Assembly: GCF_030540875.1 (NCBI RefSeq)
Contig: NZ_JAUOEM010000008.1
Coordinates: forward strand, 83,714 to 147,713
From: Flavivirga amylovorans
GTDB taxonomy: Bacteria; Bacteroidota; Bacteroidia; Flavobacteriales; Flavobacteriaceae
Length of the DNA stretch: 64,000 bases
Direction: 5' to 3'
The translations under genes were made by a program, and so were the position numbers. Below are positions 32,526 to 41,739 of this stretch, in pieces (position 1 is the first letter of the stretch; every line of letters starts with the position of its first letter). Under the pieces are notes generated by a model that ran no database searches, had not been told where the DNA came from, and worked only from the letters and a program-made list of their open reading frames with translations.

Positions 32526-33350
32526 ATGACAATAAACTGTAAAGGAAAACTCATTGATTTAACATCGCCAAAAGTGATGGGAATTCTTAACATAACACCA
32601 GATTCGTTTTACGATGGCGGACAACATAAAAATGACTCTGATATTTTAAAGCATGTTGAATTAATGCTTAATGAAGGAGCTACTTTTATTGATGTTGGGG
32701 CATACAGTTCGCGCCCTCATGCAGACCATGTTAGCGAAGCTGATGAATTAAAAAGAATCTTACCTATTGTTCGTTTAGTTTTAAAAGAATTTCCTGAGGT
32801 ATTGCTTTCTATAGATACCTTTAGAAGTCATGTAGCAAAACAATGTATAGAAGCCGGAGCTGCATTAATTAATGATATTTCCGCAGGAAAATTAGATAAT
32901 AATATGTTGCAAACTATTGCTGATTTGCGTGTACCATACATTATGATGCACATGAGAGGAACTCCACAGACCATGCAACAACAAACCGATTACGATGACA
33001 TTATTAAGGACATCCTCTTTTATTTTTCAGAACGTATTGCAACAGCAAGACAATTAGGTATTATTGATATTATTATAGATCCTGGATTTGGATTTGCCAA
33101 AACATTAAAACAGAATTATGAGTTACTAAATAAACTTGAGCTTTTTAAAATGACTGAAAAGCCTGTATTAGTTGGTGTTTCCAGAAAATCTATGATTTAT
33201 AAAACTTTAAACACTTCGGCTAAAGAATCTCTTAATGGTACAAGTGTTTTAAACACGATAGCTTTACAAAAACAAGCTTCAATTTTAAGAGTTCATGATG
33301 TTAAAGAAGCTATGGAATGTATAAAATTGGTTGAATCGGTTGTTAGTTAG
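32526..33350 (+). CDS. folP: Dihydropteroate synthase
   Basis: This 274-aa enzyme joins 6-hydroxymethyl-dihydropterin pyrophosphate to p-aminobenzoate in folate synthesis. The signature segments are present: MGILNITPDSFYDGG, INDISAGK, MMHMRGTPQTMQ, DPGFGFAKT, and GVSRKSM with the catalytic Lys/Ser. The domain fills the protein. It is followed 5 bp later by a lipoprotein gene and diverges from DUF1599. Confidence 0.95.
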   Translation: MTINCKGKLIDLTSPKVMGILNITPDSFYDGGQHKNDSDILKHVELMLNEGATFIDVGAYSSRPHADHVSEADELKRILPIVRLVLKEFPEVLLSIDTFRSHVAKQCIEAGAALINDISAGKLDNNMLQTIADLRVPYIMMHMRGTPQTMQQQTDYDDIIKDILFYFSERIATARQLGIIDIIIDPGFGFAKTLKQNYELLNKLELFKMTEKPVLVGVSRKSMIYKTLNTSAKESLNGTSVLNTIALQKQASILRVHDVKEAMECIKLVESVVS

Positions 33351-33355
33351 AAATT

Positions 33356-34024
33356 ATGAAAAGAATTACTCTCATATTTATTATTAGTTTGATGCTTTCC
33401 TGTGGAAATGAAAAAGTGGTTCTTTTACCAGAAATCGATCATGCCAATATTACAGAAATACATGATGTCTCTCCCGCATATTTGTTTTATGACATTACTC
33501 AAAAAGATAGTGTTGAATTGAACAGAAAAAATCTAATTAGTACGACAAATTGGCTGGTTAATGTTGATAAACGTCTTACTCTTAAACAGGTGATTCCTCA
33601 CATAAAATTTCTTCAAGACAAAAAAAAGAGTTCAAGCCATAAAAAGAAAGGCGTTAAAAACTACTTTACATGTAACGATACTAGTAAAAAGAATTTAGGG
33701 TTTATTGAGTTTACTGATGTGGTTTATCATTTTAATGATAATGGTCATGAAATTGATTCAAATATTAATATGACTCAGTTGTTGGTTCATGATATAAACG
33801 ATCTAAACATTATCACTAAAGATAATAGACTATTCAATACCGACATAACATCATTGTTAAATATCATTGTGGATTCATTGGATTCTAATTCAAAAGAATA
33901 CCAAATCCTTCTAGAGCTTGATGAAGATTTAACTTTTCAAGACTATATTTCTGTTAAATCTATTTTAGCTGAAATAGAAAATGAGCATATCAAAATATCA
34001 AATCATGAAGGTATTTCTAATTAA
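33356..34024 (+). CDS. Hypothetical lipoprotein between folP and cdaA
   Basis: This 222-aa protein has a lipobox LMLSC (Cys16) after a short hydrophobic signal, so it is probably lipid-anchored. The middle is basic and Ser/Lys-rich (DKKKSSSHKKKG). The C-terminal part (ILLELDEDLTFQDYISVKSIL) faintly resembles the periplasmic fold of ExbD/TolR proteins, but no transmembrane helix of that type is present. I cannot name a family. It is in the same transcription unit as folP upstream and cdaA downstream (29-35 bp gap). Confidence 0.65.
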   Translation: MKRITLIFIISLMLSCGNEKVVLLPEIDHANITEIHDVSPAYLFYDITQKDSVELNRKNLISTTNWLVNVDKRLTLKQVIPHIKFLQDKKKSSSHKKKGVKNYFTCNDTSKKNLGFIEFTDVVYHFNDNGHEIDSNINMTQLLVHDINDLNIITKDNRLFNTDITSLLNIIVDSLDSNSKEYQILLELDEDLTFQDYISVKSILAEIENEHIKISNHEGISN

Positions 34025-34059
34025 CCATATTTTCTTAAATTTACAAAAACCCGTTGCTA

Positions 34060-34845
34060 TTGGATATTTTTAAAGACATTTTAGACTTACGACTCATCGA
34101 TTATGTTGATGTCGTTTTAGTAGCCCTTTTACTTTATTATGTTTACAAACTTGTAAAAGGTACTGTTGCCATTAATATTTTTATAGGTATCATTATTATT
34201 TATTTGGTTTGGAAACTTACTGAGTTCCTTGATATGCAACTACTAACCGGTATTTTTGGTGGTTTTATGAAAGTGGGAATTATTGCTTTAATAGTTGTAT
34301 TCCAACCAGAGATTCGTAAATTCTTATTAATGGTAGGTTCTACCAACTTTAATAGGCGACGCAAATTTTTAAAACAACTTAAATTTTTAAAGACTGAAAC
34401 CAGTGACGAAACCGATATAGACGCTATCATTTCTGCTTGCAATAAAATGGCTATGTCCAAAACTGGAGCTTTAATCGTTTTTGAGAGAAATAATAATCTG
34501 GATTTTTTATCATCTTCGGGAGATGAAATGAATATAAAAGTGACTCAACCTATTATTGAAAGTATCTTTTTTAAAAATAGCCCGTTACATGATGGCGCAA
34601 TTATAGTTAATAATAATATTGTAAAAGCAACACGCGTTATTTTACCCCTAAATAATGAAAAAAATATTCCACAACGTTTTGGTCTACGTCATAGAGCTGC
34701 CATTGGAGTTACTGAAAAAACAGATGCCTTAGCCCTTGCAGTAAGTGAGGAAACAGGACATATTTCTTATTTTAAAGACGGCGAGTTTGTAGTTTATAAG
34801 GACACAAAACAACTTAATGCAATGATCAAAGAAGATTTATCTTAA
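34060..34845 (+). CDS. cdaA: Diadenylate cyclase CdaA
   Basis: This enzyme makes cyclic di-AMP from two ATP. From a TTG start at 34060 it has 261 aa (an earlier TTG at 34054 adds two residues). Three membrane helices near the N-terminus (VDVVLVALLLYYVYKLVKGT) are followed by the DAC domain, with HDGAIIVNNN (DGA motif) and RHRAAIGVTEKTDALALAVSEETG (RHR motif). The TTG start may limit expression. The gene ends in an overlapping TAATG with the DUF3667 gene, so the two are translationally coupled. Confidence 0.93.
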   Translation: MDIFKDILDLRLIDYVDVVLVALLLYYVYKLVKGTVAINIFIGIIIIYLVWKLTEFLDMQLLTGIFGGFMKVGIIALIVVFQPEIRKFLLMVGSTNFNRRRKFLKQLKFLKTETSDETDIDAIISACNKMAMSKTGALIVFERNNNLDFLSSSGDEMNIKVTQPIIESIFFKNSPLHDGAIIVNNNIVKATRVILPLNNEKNIPQRFGLRHRAAIGVTEKTDALALAVSEETGHISYFKDGEFVVYKDTKQLNAMIKEDLS

Positions 34846-35660
34846 TGCCATGTAAAAACTGCAATAAAAACCTGAGTTCTGAAGTCAACTTTTGTGATTC
34901 TTGTGGTGCCAAAGTAATAAGGAATAGACTTACTATTAAAAATTTGCTTGAGCATTTTAGTGAAACATATTTTGACTACGACAACAAATTTCTTCAAACT
35001 TTTATAACGCTTTTTACGCAGCCACATGCGGTTATTGGAACCTATATTGAAGGCACCCGAAAAAAATATGTTAATGCTGTTAACTACTTTGTCATAGCAC
35101 TTACACTATCTGGTTTCCAAATATTTTTTATAAACAAGTTTTTTCCTGAATTATTGGATGTCGATTTTCTTTCTCAAGAAGGCGCTGAAAATTTTCAGAA
35201 AGAGAATATGAATTTTGTTCAAGAATACAATTCAATTATATACATCCTTATAGTTCCTATATATGCTTTAATTTCTAAAATTGTGTTTTTGGATTTTAAA
35301 AAATATAATTATACAGAACATTTAGTTGCTAATATGTATTTAGCAGCTCATTTATCAATTGTTAGTTCTATAATTATTATAATAACCTTTTTTTTAGGCT
35401 TTAACTTTGCTATGGTAGGGATTTTAGTAGCACCTATACAAATAGTATTCTCTGCTTACTGCTTTAAACGTCTTTTTAATTTAAACCTTAAGAAAATCTT
35501 ATTAAGAACCATTTTGTTTTTATTAATTATTGGCGGCTTGTTTATAATACTTATTGCTTTAGTAAGCATAGTGATGTACTATAACGGGACTATGGATGCC
35601 ATTATAGAAGCTAAAAAAGTAGCCATAGAAGCTGCTAAACAAGCACAACAAACTAAATAA
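34845..35660 (+). CDS. DUF3667 zinc-ribbon membrane protein
   Basis: This 271-aa protein begins with a zinc ribbon (CKNCNKNL...FCDSCGAK, four cysteines). The DUF3667 segment follows (TYFDYDNKFLQTFITLFTQPHAVIGTYIEGTRKKYVNAVNYFV), and then about five membrane helices with a basic loop. The function is unknown; the family is common in Bacteroidota. It overlaps cdaA by one base and converges with the ABC exporter gene, the 3' ends overlapping by 8 bp. A role with c-di-AMP is only suggested by position. Confidence 0.85.
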   Translation: MPCKNCNKNLSSEVNFCDSCGAKVIRNRLTIKNLLEHFSETYFDYDNKFLQTFITLFTQPHAVIGTYIEGTRKKYVNAVNYFVIALTLSGFQIFFINKFFPELLDVDFLSQEGAENFQKENMNFVQEYNSIIYILIVPIYALISKIVFLDFKKYNYTEHLVANMYLAAHLSIVSSIIIIITFFLGFNFAMVGILVAPIQIVFSAYCFKRLFNLNLKKILLRTILFLLIIGGLFIILIALVSIVMYYNGTMDAIIEAKKVAIEAAKQAQQTK

Positions 35661-37419
35661 CTTCTTCCTGTAAAAATTGTACTTCGTATAAATTTTTATA
35701 ATAGCCCCCATCTTTTTTAAGCAACTCATCGTGAGACCCTTGCTCTACAATATTACCCGCATCCATGACTATAATTTTATCTGCCTTTTTAACAGTTGCT
35801 AATCGGTGCGCAATAACAATTGAGGTCCTGTCTTTAGTAATCTTATCTGTGGCATTCTGAATGAGTTGTTCTGAGTAAGAATCGACTGAAGATGTCGCCT
35901 CGTCCAATACCAAAATACTTGGATTCGTTACATAAGCTCTTAAAAATGAAATGAGTTGTCGTTGACCAGAGGATAGCATAACACCTCTTTCTTTTACATT
36001 ATAATGATACCCATTTGGTAAGCTCATTATAAAATCATGAATTCCGATATTCTTTGCAGCTTCGTGTACTTGTACTTCTGTTATTTCTGGATGGTTTAAT
36101 GTTATATTGTTTAAAATAGTGTCCGCAAATAAAAATACATCTTGCAATACCACAGCTATTTGAGTACGTAAAGATTCTAAAGTAACTTGTTTGATATCAA
36201 TATCATCTACATAAATAACGCCATCGTTAATTTCGTAAAAACGATTTAATAAATTAATAATGGTGGATTTTCCCGCTCCAGTAGCACCAACAATGGCGAC
36301 AGTATCACCTGCATTCACATCAAAAGAAACTCCTTTTAAAACCGTTTCATCTTCCACATAGCTAAAAAATACGTTATCAAATTTTATATGACCTTTAAAT
36401 CCTTCAGCTACATGCGTACCAGTATCATCAATTTGAGAAGTAGTGTCTATAACCTTAAACACTCTGGTAGCCGCTACCATTCCCATTTGTAATGTATTAA
36501 ACTTATCAGCTATTTGGCGTAATGGTCTAAATAACATAGGAATATACATAATAAATGCCACCAAAACCCCTTCTGTAACTTTACCTTCGAGCACAACATT
36601 TAATCCACCATACCAAGCTATCAAACCAATAGTTACCGATGAGGACAAATCTGCTAAAGGAAAGAAAATGGAGTTATACCAAACCGTTTTAAGCCAACCC
36701 TTTTTGTGTCTCTCGTTTATTTTTTTAAAATTCTTATACTCAATAATTTCGCGAGTAAACAATTGTAGAATCTTCATTCCTGTTAAACGCTCTTGAACAA
36801 AAGAATTTAAATTGGAGACTTCTGTTCTTACCTCTTCAAAAGCCTTCTTCATATACTTTTGAAAAATACGTGTTGCATATAATAATAAAGGCAACATAAT
36901 AAATACGATTAGGCTTAGTCGCCAATTCGTGTAAATCATAATTCCGAAAACGGCAGCCATAGTAAGCAAATCCCTAAAAATCATGAATAGTCCTTGTCCA
37001 AAAATATCAGCAATACGTTCCATATCTGTTACAGCCCTTGTAATAAGGACTCCTACTGAAGAGTTATCATAATACTTCATTTTAAAACGTAGCAAGTGAT
37101 CAAATAATTTGATACGTACATCCACCACTAAACTTTGCCCTAACCAAGCAGCAAAATAAATAAAGGCTAACTGAAATACAGTTTGCAAAATTAAAATGGC
37201 AAACATGATTACAATATAAAAGAGAAAATCTTTATCGTTCTTTCCCGTGATACTATCATCTATAGCATATTGAGTGACACGAGGTGTAGCTGCACTAAAA
37301 ACAGCTAATAGGATTACCAAAAGCACCAACCCTAAAAACACAAATTTATAAGGCTTTATATATTGAAAAAGACGTTTAAACAAGGTAACGTCAAATATTT
37401 TCTCTTGTTTTTTACTCAT
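35653..37419 (-). CDS. MsbA-like ABC exporter (fused membrane and ATPase domains)
   Basis: This 588-aa half-transporter has six membrane helices in the first ~320 residues and an ATPase domain with Walker A (GATGAGKST), a Q-loop (VLQDVFLF), the signature LSSGQRQ, Walker B (ILVLDEATSSVD) and the switch His (IVIAHRLATV). The signature differs from the usual LSGGQ at one position (Gly to Ser). As a homodimer it would export a lipid or drug-like substrate; MsbA-type lipid flipping is possible but cannot be settled from sequence alone. It overlaps truA by 8 bp, suggesting co-transcription. Confidence 0.88.
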   Translation of the reverse strand: MSKKQEKIFDVTLFKRLFQYIKPYKFVFLGLVLLVILLAVFSAATPRVTQYAIDDSITGKNDKDFLFYIVIMFAILILQTVFQLAFIYFAAWLGQSLVVDVRIKLFDHLLRFKMKYYDNSSVGVLITRAVTDMERIADIFGQGLFMIFRDLLTMAAVFGIMIYTNWRLSLIVFIMLPLLLYATRIFQKYMKKAFEEVRTEVSNLNSFVQERLTGMKILQLFTREIIEYKNFKKINERHKKGWLKTVWYNSIFFPLADLSSSVTIGLIAWYGGLNVVLEGKVTEGVLVAFIMYIPMLFRPLRQIADKFNTLQMGMVAATRVFKVIDTTSQIDDTGTHVAEGFKGHIKFDNVFFSYVEDETVLKGVSFDVNAGDTVAIVGATGAGKSTIINLLNRFYEINDGVIYVDDIDIKQVTLESLRTQIAVVLQDVFLFADTILNNITLNHPEITEVQVHEAAKNIGIHDFIMSLPNGYHYNVKERGVMLSSGQRQLISFLRAYVTNPSILVLDEATSSVDSYSEQLIQNATDKITKDRTSIVIAHRLATVKKADKIIVMDAGNIVEQGSHDELLKKDGGYYKNLYEVQFLQEEVI

Positions 37420-38161
37420 GTATCTTTATATCATTAGGATATTCTACTTCTGTTAAATACAATCCATGCGCAGGAACAGAAAAACCGGCTTCACTTCTAT
37501 TTTTAGACTTTATAATGGTATGTAAATCTTCAACATTAATTTTCCCAAGACCAATATTAATCATCGTACCCACAATGGCACGCACCATATTACGTAAAAA
37601 TCTATCTGCTTTTATCACAAAATGAAGTTCATTATTTTCTATAATCCACGTCGCTTTCATAATATCACAATAATACGTTTTTACATCGGTATTGCTTTTC
37701 GAAAAGCATTGAAAATCTTTATACTGAAATAAAAGTTCTGAAGCTTCATTCATTTTTTCAACATTCAATTCTTGCTTTACATAAAAACTATTATCAAACG
37801 AAAACACATCCTTTTTTAGTGCTATCCTATATAAATAGGTTCTACTTTTTGCATTAAAACGTGCATGAGCATCTTCTTTTACTTTAAAAATATTACGGAT
37901 TGCAATATCTTTTGGTAAATATGAATTCAATTTAAAAATTAAATTTATTTCATTAAAAACGATATGTGTATCAAAATGAGCAAACATTTGAGAAGCATTT
38001 ACACCAGTATCTGTACGACCAGCTCCCATAATTGAGATCGGTTCTTTTAAAAGCATAGATAATGCTTTTTCAATAACTTCTTGTACTGATATATCTCTGG
38101 GTTGATTTTGCCAGCCATGATAAGCAGCACCATTATAAGAAAGTTCTATGAAATACCTCAA
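37412..38161 (-). CDS. truA: tRNA pseudouridine(38-40) synthase
   Basis: This 249-aa enzyme isomerises uridines 38-40 in the tRNA anticodon stem. The start FIELSYNGAAYHGWQNQP, the catalytic Asp in MGAGRTDTGVNASQMFAHFD, and RFLRNMVRAIVGTMINIGLGK near the C-terminus are TruA hallmarks. Full length. Its promoter is divergent from the phosphoesterase gene, and a TATCTTTG box lies 38 bp upstream. It overlaps the downstream ABC exporter gene. Confidence 0.95.
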   Translation of the reverse strand: MRYFIELSYNGAAYHGWQNQPRDISVQEVIEKALSMLLKEPISIMGAGRTDTGVNASQMFAHFDTHIVFNEINLIFKLNSYLPKDIAIRNIFKVKEDAHARFNAKSRTYLYRIALKKDVFSFDNSFYVKQELNVEKMNEASELLFQYKDFQCFSKSNTDVKTYYCDIMKATWIIENNELHFVIKADRFLRNMVRAIVGTMINIGLGKINVEDLHTIIKSKNRSEAGFSVPAHGLYLTEVEYPNDIKIHE

Positions 38162-38198
38162 TCTGATTTAATACTTTTGTTAAATAATTTATGTTATG

Positions 38199-38206
38199 CA
38201 AAGATA
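38199..38206 (-). promoter_or_regulatory. Promoter -7 box of truA
   Basis: TATCTTTG on the minus strand, 38 bp before the truA start codon. On the plus strand a TACTTTTG box (38172-38179) could serve the phosphoesterase gene at 38273. Confidence 0.5.
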
Positions 38207-38272
38207 GATAGTTTTGTTATTCCTGAGAAGACGGGAACCTTAATTATATATTAAAAGATTTCTAAAACTAAT

Positions 38273-38767
38273 ATGATAAAAATATTATTACTTTCTGATA
38301 CACACAGTTACATTGACAACGATATTTTAAAATATGTAAAACAAGTCGATGAAGTATGGCATGCAGGCGATATTGGAGATTTAAAAGTAACTGATGCTAT
38401 TAAAAAGCTAAAACCCCTACGTGCTGTTTTTGGTAATATTGATGATAATAAAGTGAGGGTGGAATTCCCAGAAAATAATCGTTTTATGTGTGAAGATGTT
38501 GATGTTTGGATAACACATATTGGGGGATATCCAAATGCTTATAATATGAGAGTTAGAGATGAGATAAAACAAAACCCTCCTAAACTTTTTATTTGTGGGC
38601 ATTCGCATATTTTAAAAGTGATGCCAGACAAGAAGCTACATTTGTTACACATGAATCCTGGCGCTGTTGGTAAACATGGATTTCACAAAACACGTACCAT
38701 GCTACGGTTTACTATTGATGGTAGTAAAATTGATAGCCTAGAAGTCATTGAATTTAATAAACGTTAA
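38273..38767 (+). CDS. YfcE/MJ0936-type metallophosphoesterase
   Basis: This 164-aa protein has the metallophosphoesterase motifs LLSDTHSY (Asp, His), HAGDIGD, FGNIDDN, and ICGHSHILKV with the last His-x-His. The length fits single-domain YfcE-like phosphodiesterases, which hydrolyse cyclic or bis-pNPP-type substrates with two metal ions; the natural substrate is unknown. It is a single gene, divergent from truA, and followed by palindromic repeats. Confidence 0.88.
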   Translation: MIKILLLSDTHSYIDNDILKYVKQVDEVWHAGDIGDLKVTDAIKKLKPLRAVFGNIDDNKVRVEFPENNRFMCEDVDVWITHIGGYPNAYNMRVRDEIKQNPPKLFICGHSHILKVMPDKKLHLLHMNPGAVGKHGFHKTRTMLRFTIDGSKIDSLEVIEFNKR

Positions 38768-38895
38768 AGCCCTTCCTACATCCTTCCCAAAAGGAAGGAC
38801 TACCTCACTGTTCCGACATATAATGTTTCACTTACATTTTACATATTTATATATAGAGTTGAGTGTTTCCCTCCTTTGGAGGGATTAAGGGAAGC
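38768..38895. repeat. Cluster of REP-like palindromes
   Basis: Two small hairpins are seen: CCTTCC-CAAA-AGGAAGG near 38781-38799, and TCCCTCC-TTT-GGAGGGA near 38869-38886, followed by TTAAGGGAA. The second matches the element at 4421-4447 in the opposite direction, so they are members of one dispersed family. Confidence 0.5.
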
Positions 38896-38902
38896 TTATT
38901 AA

Positions 38903-38930
38903 AAAACCCAAAGCTTTCACTTTGGGTTTT
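38903..38930. terminator. Bidirectional terminator between phosphoesterase and DUF4293 genes
   Basis: AAAACCCAAAG pairs perfectly with CTTTGGGTTTT around a 6-nt loop, with A on one side and T on the other. It serves convergent genes. Confidence 0.85.
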
Positions 38931-38959
38931 AACGCACTAATACTACTAAGATGTTAGGT

Positions 38960-39370
38960 TTATCGTAATCGATCTACAGATTTTACAAGATCTTCATCCT
39001 TTTTGATGGCCTTATTGGCTAATGCCAAAAACACGATAGAAACAACAGGAAGAAACATCCCAATACCTTTCTCAGAAACCGCCGTCTCTCCAGATATGTT
39101 TAGAGATTGATATACAAAAAATCCTAGTAAAATAAAGTTTAATATGATGTTAAGTCGTCCCAAAACAAACTGAGACTTCCTATTTTTATACATAAAAATA
39201 GCTATTAAAGATAAGATAGCAGAACCTAAAAATAATCCAAAATAAAGGAATTCATCTTTAGCAAACACACTAATACCATCATTTGTAATCCATAAATGAA
39301 ATACAAAAATTAAACCAGCAGAAACTCCTGCTGCTATTAAAAGATAGATGGTTTGAATGCGCTGTAACAT
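38960..39370 (-). CDS. DUF4293 family membrane protein
   Basis: This 136-aa protein starts MLQRIQTIYLLIAAGVSAGLI, the conserved opening of DUF4293 (MIQRIQTVYLL). It has four membrane helices with a charged loop after the second (YKNRKSQFVLGRLN) and a basic C-terminus. The function is unknown. DUF4293 genes commonly lie beside rho in flavobacteria, as here: rho is divergent, with a 209-bp intergenic region. Confidence 0.85.
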   Translation of the reverse strand: MLQRIQTIYLLIAAGVSAGLIFVFHLWITNDGISVFAKDEFLYFGLFLGSAILSLIAIFMYKNRKSQFVLGRLNIILNFILLGFFVYQSLNISGETAVSEKGIGMFLPVVSIVFLALANKAIKKDEDLVKSVDRLR

Positions 39371-39445
39371 ATTGTTTTAAAAAACTAGAAGGCAAAAATA
39401 ATGGTTTCTTTTATAAAAATACCCTTAAATCTTAAAATAAAGTTG

Positions 39446-39579
39446 TATCATTGCAGTAATAATTCTCAACAACCGCTATTACAAGTGGTTAAATTCTTCA
39501 GAATAAGAAATCATTTTTCAGAATTACTCAAAGTTTATATTCAAAAAAAATATCACATATCATATTCAATTAAGCATAA
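39446..39579 (+). promoter_or_regulatory. Probable promoter and long leader of rho
   Basis: TATCATTG at 39446-39453 matches TAnnTTTG with one mismatch (A instead of T at the first position of TTTG). The resulting leader would be about 120 nt, enough for attenuation; Rho autoregulates through its leader in other bacteria. Confidence 0.35.
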
Positions 39580-41250
39580 ATGTTTGAAATTTCACAATTA
39601 AAAGAAAAAAAACTCTCTGATTTACAAGAGATTGCAAAAAAATTGAGCGTCCCCAAATATCGTTCTTTAAAAAAATTAGATCTAGTTTACCAAATACTAG
39701 ATCAACAAGCTGCCGATCCAAAGGCAGTTAAAGCTGTAGTTGCACCAACCGAAACAACAGAAAACAAAACAGAAAGTAAGCCCAAACCAGCAAGAAAACC
39801 TAGACAGCGTGTTCAAAAGCCTACTAAAAGTGCACCTGTTAAGAATGTAGAAAACGCTCCGGTTGACAAAAAAGAGGAAATCCCTACCCCTAAAGCTGTT
39901 GAAGCTATTGAAAAAGCTAACACTCCTCCCTCTCATCCTGTCAATAAACAGAATAAGGAAGAGCAAAAACAGGACAACAAGCCTAAACAAAAAAATCAAA
40001 ACGATAATCAGCAAAAACCTCACCAGAGGCGTGATAATAATCAACAAAAAAACCAACATAGAAACCAAAAGAATGGTAATGTTGACTCTGGTAATAAAGA
40101 TGGTAGAAACCGTTACAGAGAACCAGATTTTGAATTTGATGCTATTATAGAAAGTGAAGGTGTTTTAGATATTATGCAAGATGGATATGGGTTCTTACGC
40201 TCTTCTGATTATAATTACCTATCATCACCAGATGATATTTATGTTTCGCAATCACAAATTAGATTATTCGGTTTAAAAACTGGAGATACCGTTCTTGGTC
40301 ATGTAAGACCTCCAAAAGAGGGTGAAAAATATTTCCCATTAATTAAAGTAAGTAAAATTAATGGTCAAAATCCTAATGTCGTTAGAGATAGAGTCTCTTT
40401 TGAGCATTTAACCCCATTATTTCCACAAGAAAAATTCAATTTGGCTGAAAAGCAAAGTACTATTTCTACTAGAATAATGGACTTGTTCTCTCCGATAGGA
40501 AAAGGACAACGTGGTATGATAGTATCACAACCAAAAACTGGTAAAACAATGTTATTAAAGGATGTTGCAAATGCTATAGCAGCAAACCATCCTGAAGTAT
40601 ATCAAATGATTTTACTAATTGATGAGCGTCCAGAAGAGGTAACAGATATGCAACGTAATGTACGTGGTGAAGTTATTGCTTCAACGTTCGATAAAGAAGC
40701 TCATGAACACGTAAAGATTGCAAACATCGTACTAGAAAAAGCTAAAAGATTAGTTGAATGTGGTCATGATGTTGTCATCCTTTTAGATTCTATTACACGT
40801 TTAGCAAGAGCATACAATACCGTACAACCAGCATCTGGAAAAATACTAAGTGGTGGTGTAGATGCAAATGCACTTCACAAACCAAAACGTTTCTTTGGTG
40901 CTGCCAGAAATATAGAAAATGGTGGTTCGTTAACCATTATTGCTACTGCATTAACTGAAACTGGTTCTAAAATGGACGAAGTCATCTTTGAAGAATTTAA
41001 AGGAACTGGTAACATGGAATTACAATTAGATAGAAAAATTTCTAATCGTAGAATTTTCCCTGCTATCGATCTTACTTCATCTAGTACGCGTCGTGATGAT
41101 ATATTACTGGATGCAAACACCATTCAACGCATGTGGGTAATGCGTAAGTATCTTGCAGACATGAACCCTGTTGAAGCCATGGAATTCATTAACGATCGTT
41201 TCAAACAAACAAGAAACAACGAAGAGTTTTTAATATCTATGAATGGATAA
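39580..41250 (+). CDS. rho: Transcription termination factor Rho
   Basis: This 556-aa hexameric helicase ends transcripts. An N-terminal SAP-like helix pair ([23 protein letters not shown]) is followed by a long low-complexity basic insert (residues about 50-185, Lys/Gln/Asn/Pro-rich), typical of Bacteroidota Rho. The RNA-binding domain follows ([25 protein letters not shown]), then the ATPase with Walker A ([11 protein letters not shown]), Walker B ([16 protein letters not shown]) and the Q-loop region. The insert may bind RNA or drive phase separation. A terminator follows 26 bp downstream. Confidence 0.95.
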   Translation: MFEISQLKEKKLSDLQEIAKKLSVPKYRSLKKLDLVYQILDQQAADPKAVKAVVAPTETTENKTESKPKPARKPRQRVQKPTKSAPVKNVENAPVDKKEEIPTPKAVEAIEKANTPPSHPVNKQNKEEQKQDNKPKQKNQNDNQQKPHQRRDNNQQKNQHRNQKNGNVDSGNKDGRNRYREPDFEFDAIIESEGVLDIMQDGYGFLRSSDYNYLSSPDDIYVSQSQIRLFGLKTGDTVLGHVRPPKEGEKYFPLIKVSKINGQNPNVVRDRVSFEHLTPLFPQEKFNLAEKQSTISTRIMDLFSPIGKGQRGMIVSQPKTGKTMLLKDVANAIAANHPEVYQMILLIDERPEEVTDMQRNVRGEVIASTFDKEAHEHVKIANIVLEKAKRLVECGHDVVILLDSITRLARAYNTVQPASGKILSGGVDANALHKPKRFFGAARNIENGGSLTIIATALTETGSKMDEVIFEEFKGTGNMELQLDRKISNRRIFPAIDLTSSSTRRDDILLDANTIQRMWVMRKYLADMNPVEAMEFINDRFKQTRNNEEFLISMNG

Positions 41251-41276
41251 ACTCGCTAATAAATAAACTAACATTG

Positions 41277-41308
41277 AAAAGCCTTAATATAACTGTTAAG
41301 GCTTTTTA
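41277..41308 (+). terminator. Terminator of rho
   Basis: AAAAGCCTTAA pairs with TTAAGGCTTTT around an 8-nt loop and leads into a T-rich tract. A nearly identical hairpin follows alkB at 43773-43809. Confidence 0.85.
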
Positions 41309-41418
41309 TTTAGATTTAATACTTCTCCTAATAGAATAAGTATTTCATTTACAGAAATTTTCTATTAAACTATTAAAAAAGTGAGAGCAATACCTCCCAA
41401 TGTATGTTTATTGATAAT

Positions 41419-41578
41419 GAACTCATTTAGACTTTTTCAATTTGCTAAAAAATGGCTGTTTTCAGCTCTGTTTTTGTCTTTTTTTCCTTCCGTAGCTCTG
41501 CTATGCAACTCAAAAAAGTCTTCAACATAGGCAAAAACTTCTAATTTTCGCTTAAATCCAAAAAGTCTAAATAAGTTC
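41419..41578. mobile_element. MITE-like element, copy 2 (160 bp)
   Basis: The left end reads GAACTCATTTAGACTTT, and the right end is its complement with one change. AAT flanks both sides (41416-41418 and 41579-41581), as a 3-bp target duplication. It is the reverse of copy 1 at 15468-15624, with few substitutions and small indels in A-runs. A 30-codon ORF on the plus strand is frame-shifted in the other copy, so it is unlikely to be translated. It sits in the rho to sterol desaturase gap, which otherwise holds only the rho terminator and A/T-rich sequence. Confidence 0.8.
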
Positions 41579-41739
41579 AATACTTTTTAAGAAAATCTTC
41601 TAGATTGCTTTATAGTTCTTTTCTTTTTTTAGTATGTTAGCTTCTACAAATATAAAATGTCTTTACTCAAAACCCTTAGCCTCAAATCAAATTAAAAATG
41701 GTTTTAGACAAATTGAATAAGACTAACTAACCTACGATC

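Noticed and set aside
41455..41547. A 30-codon ORF (MAVFSSVFVFF start) inside the second MITE copy.
   Set aside because: An indel shifts the frame in the other copy, so the ORF is not conserved between copies.
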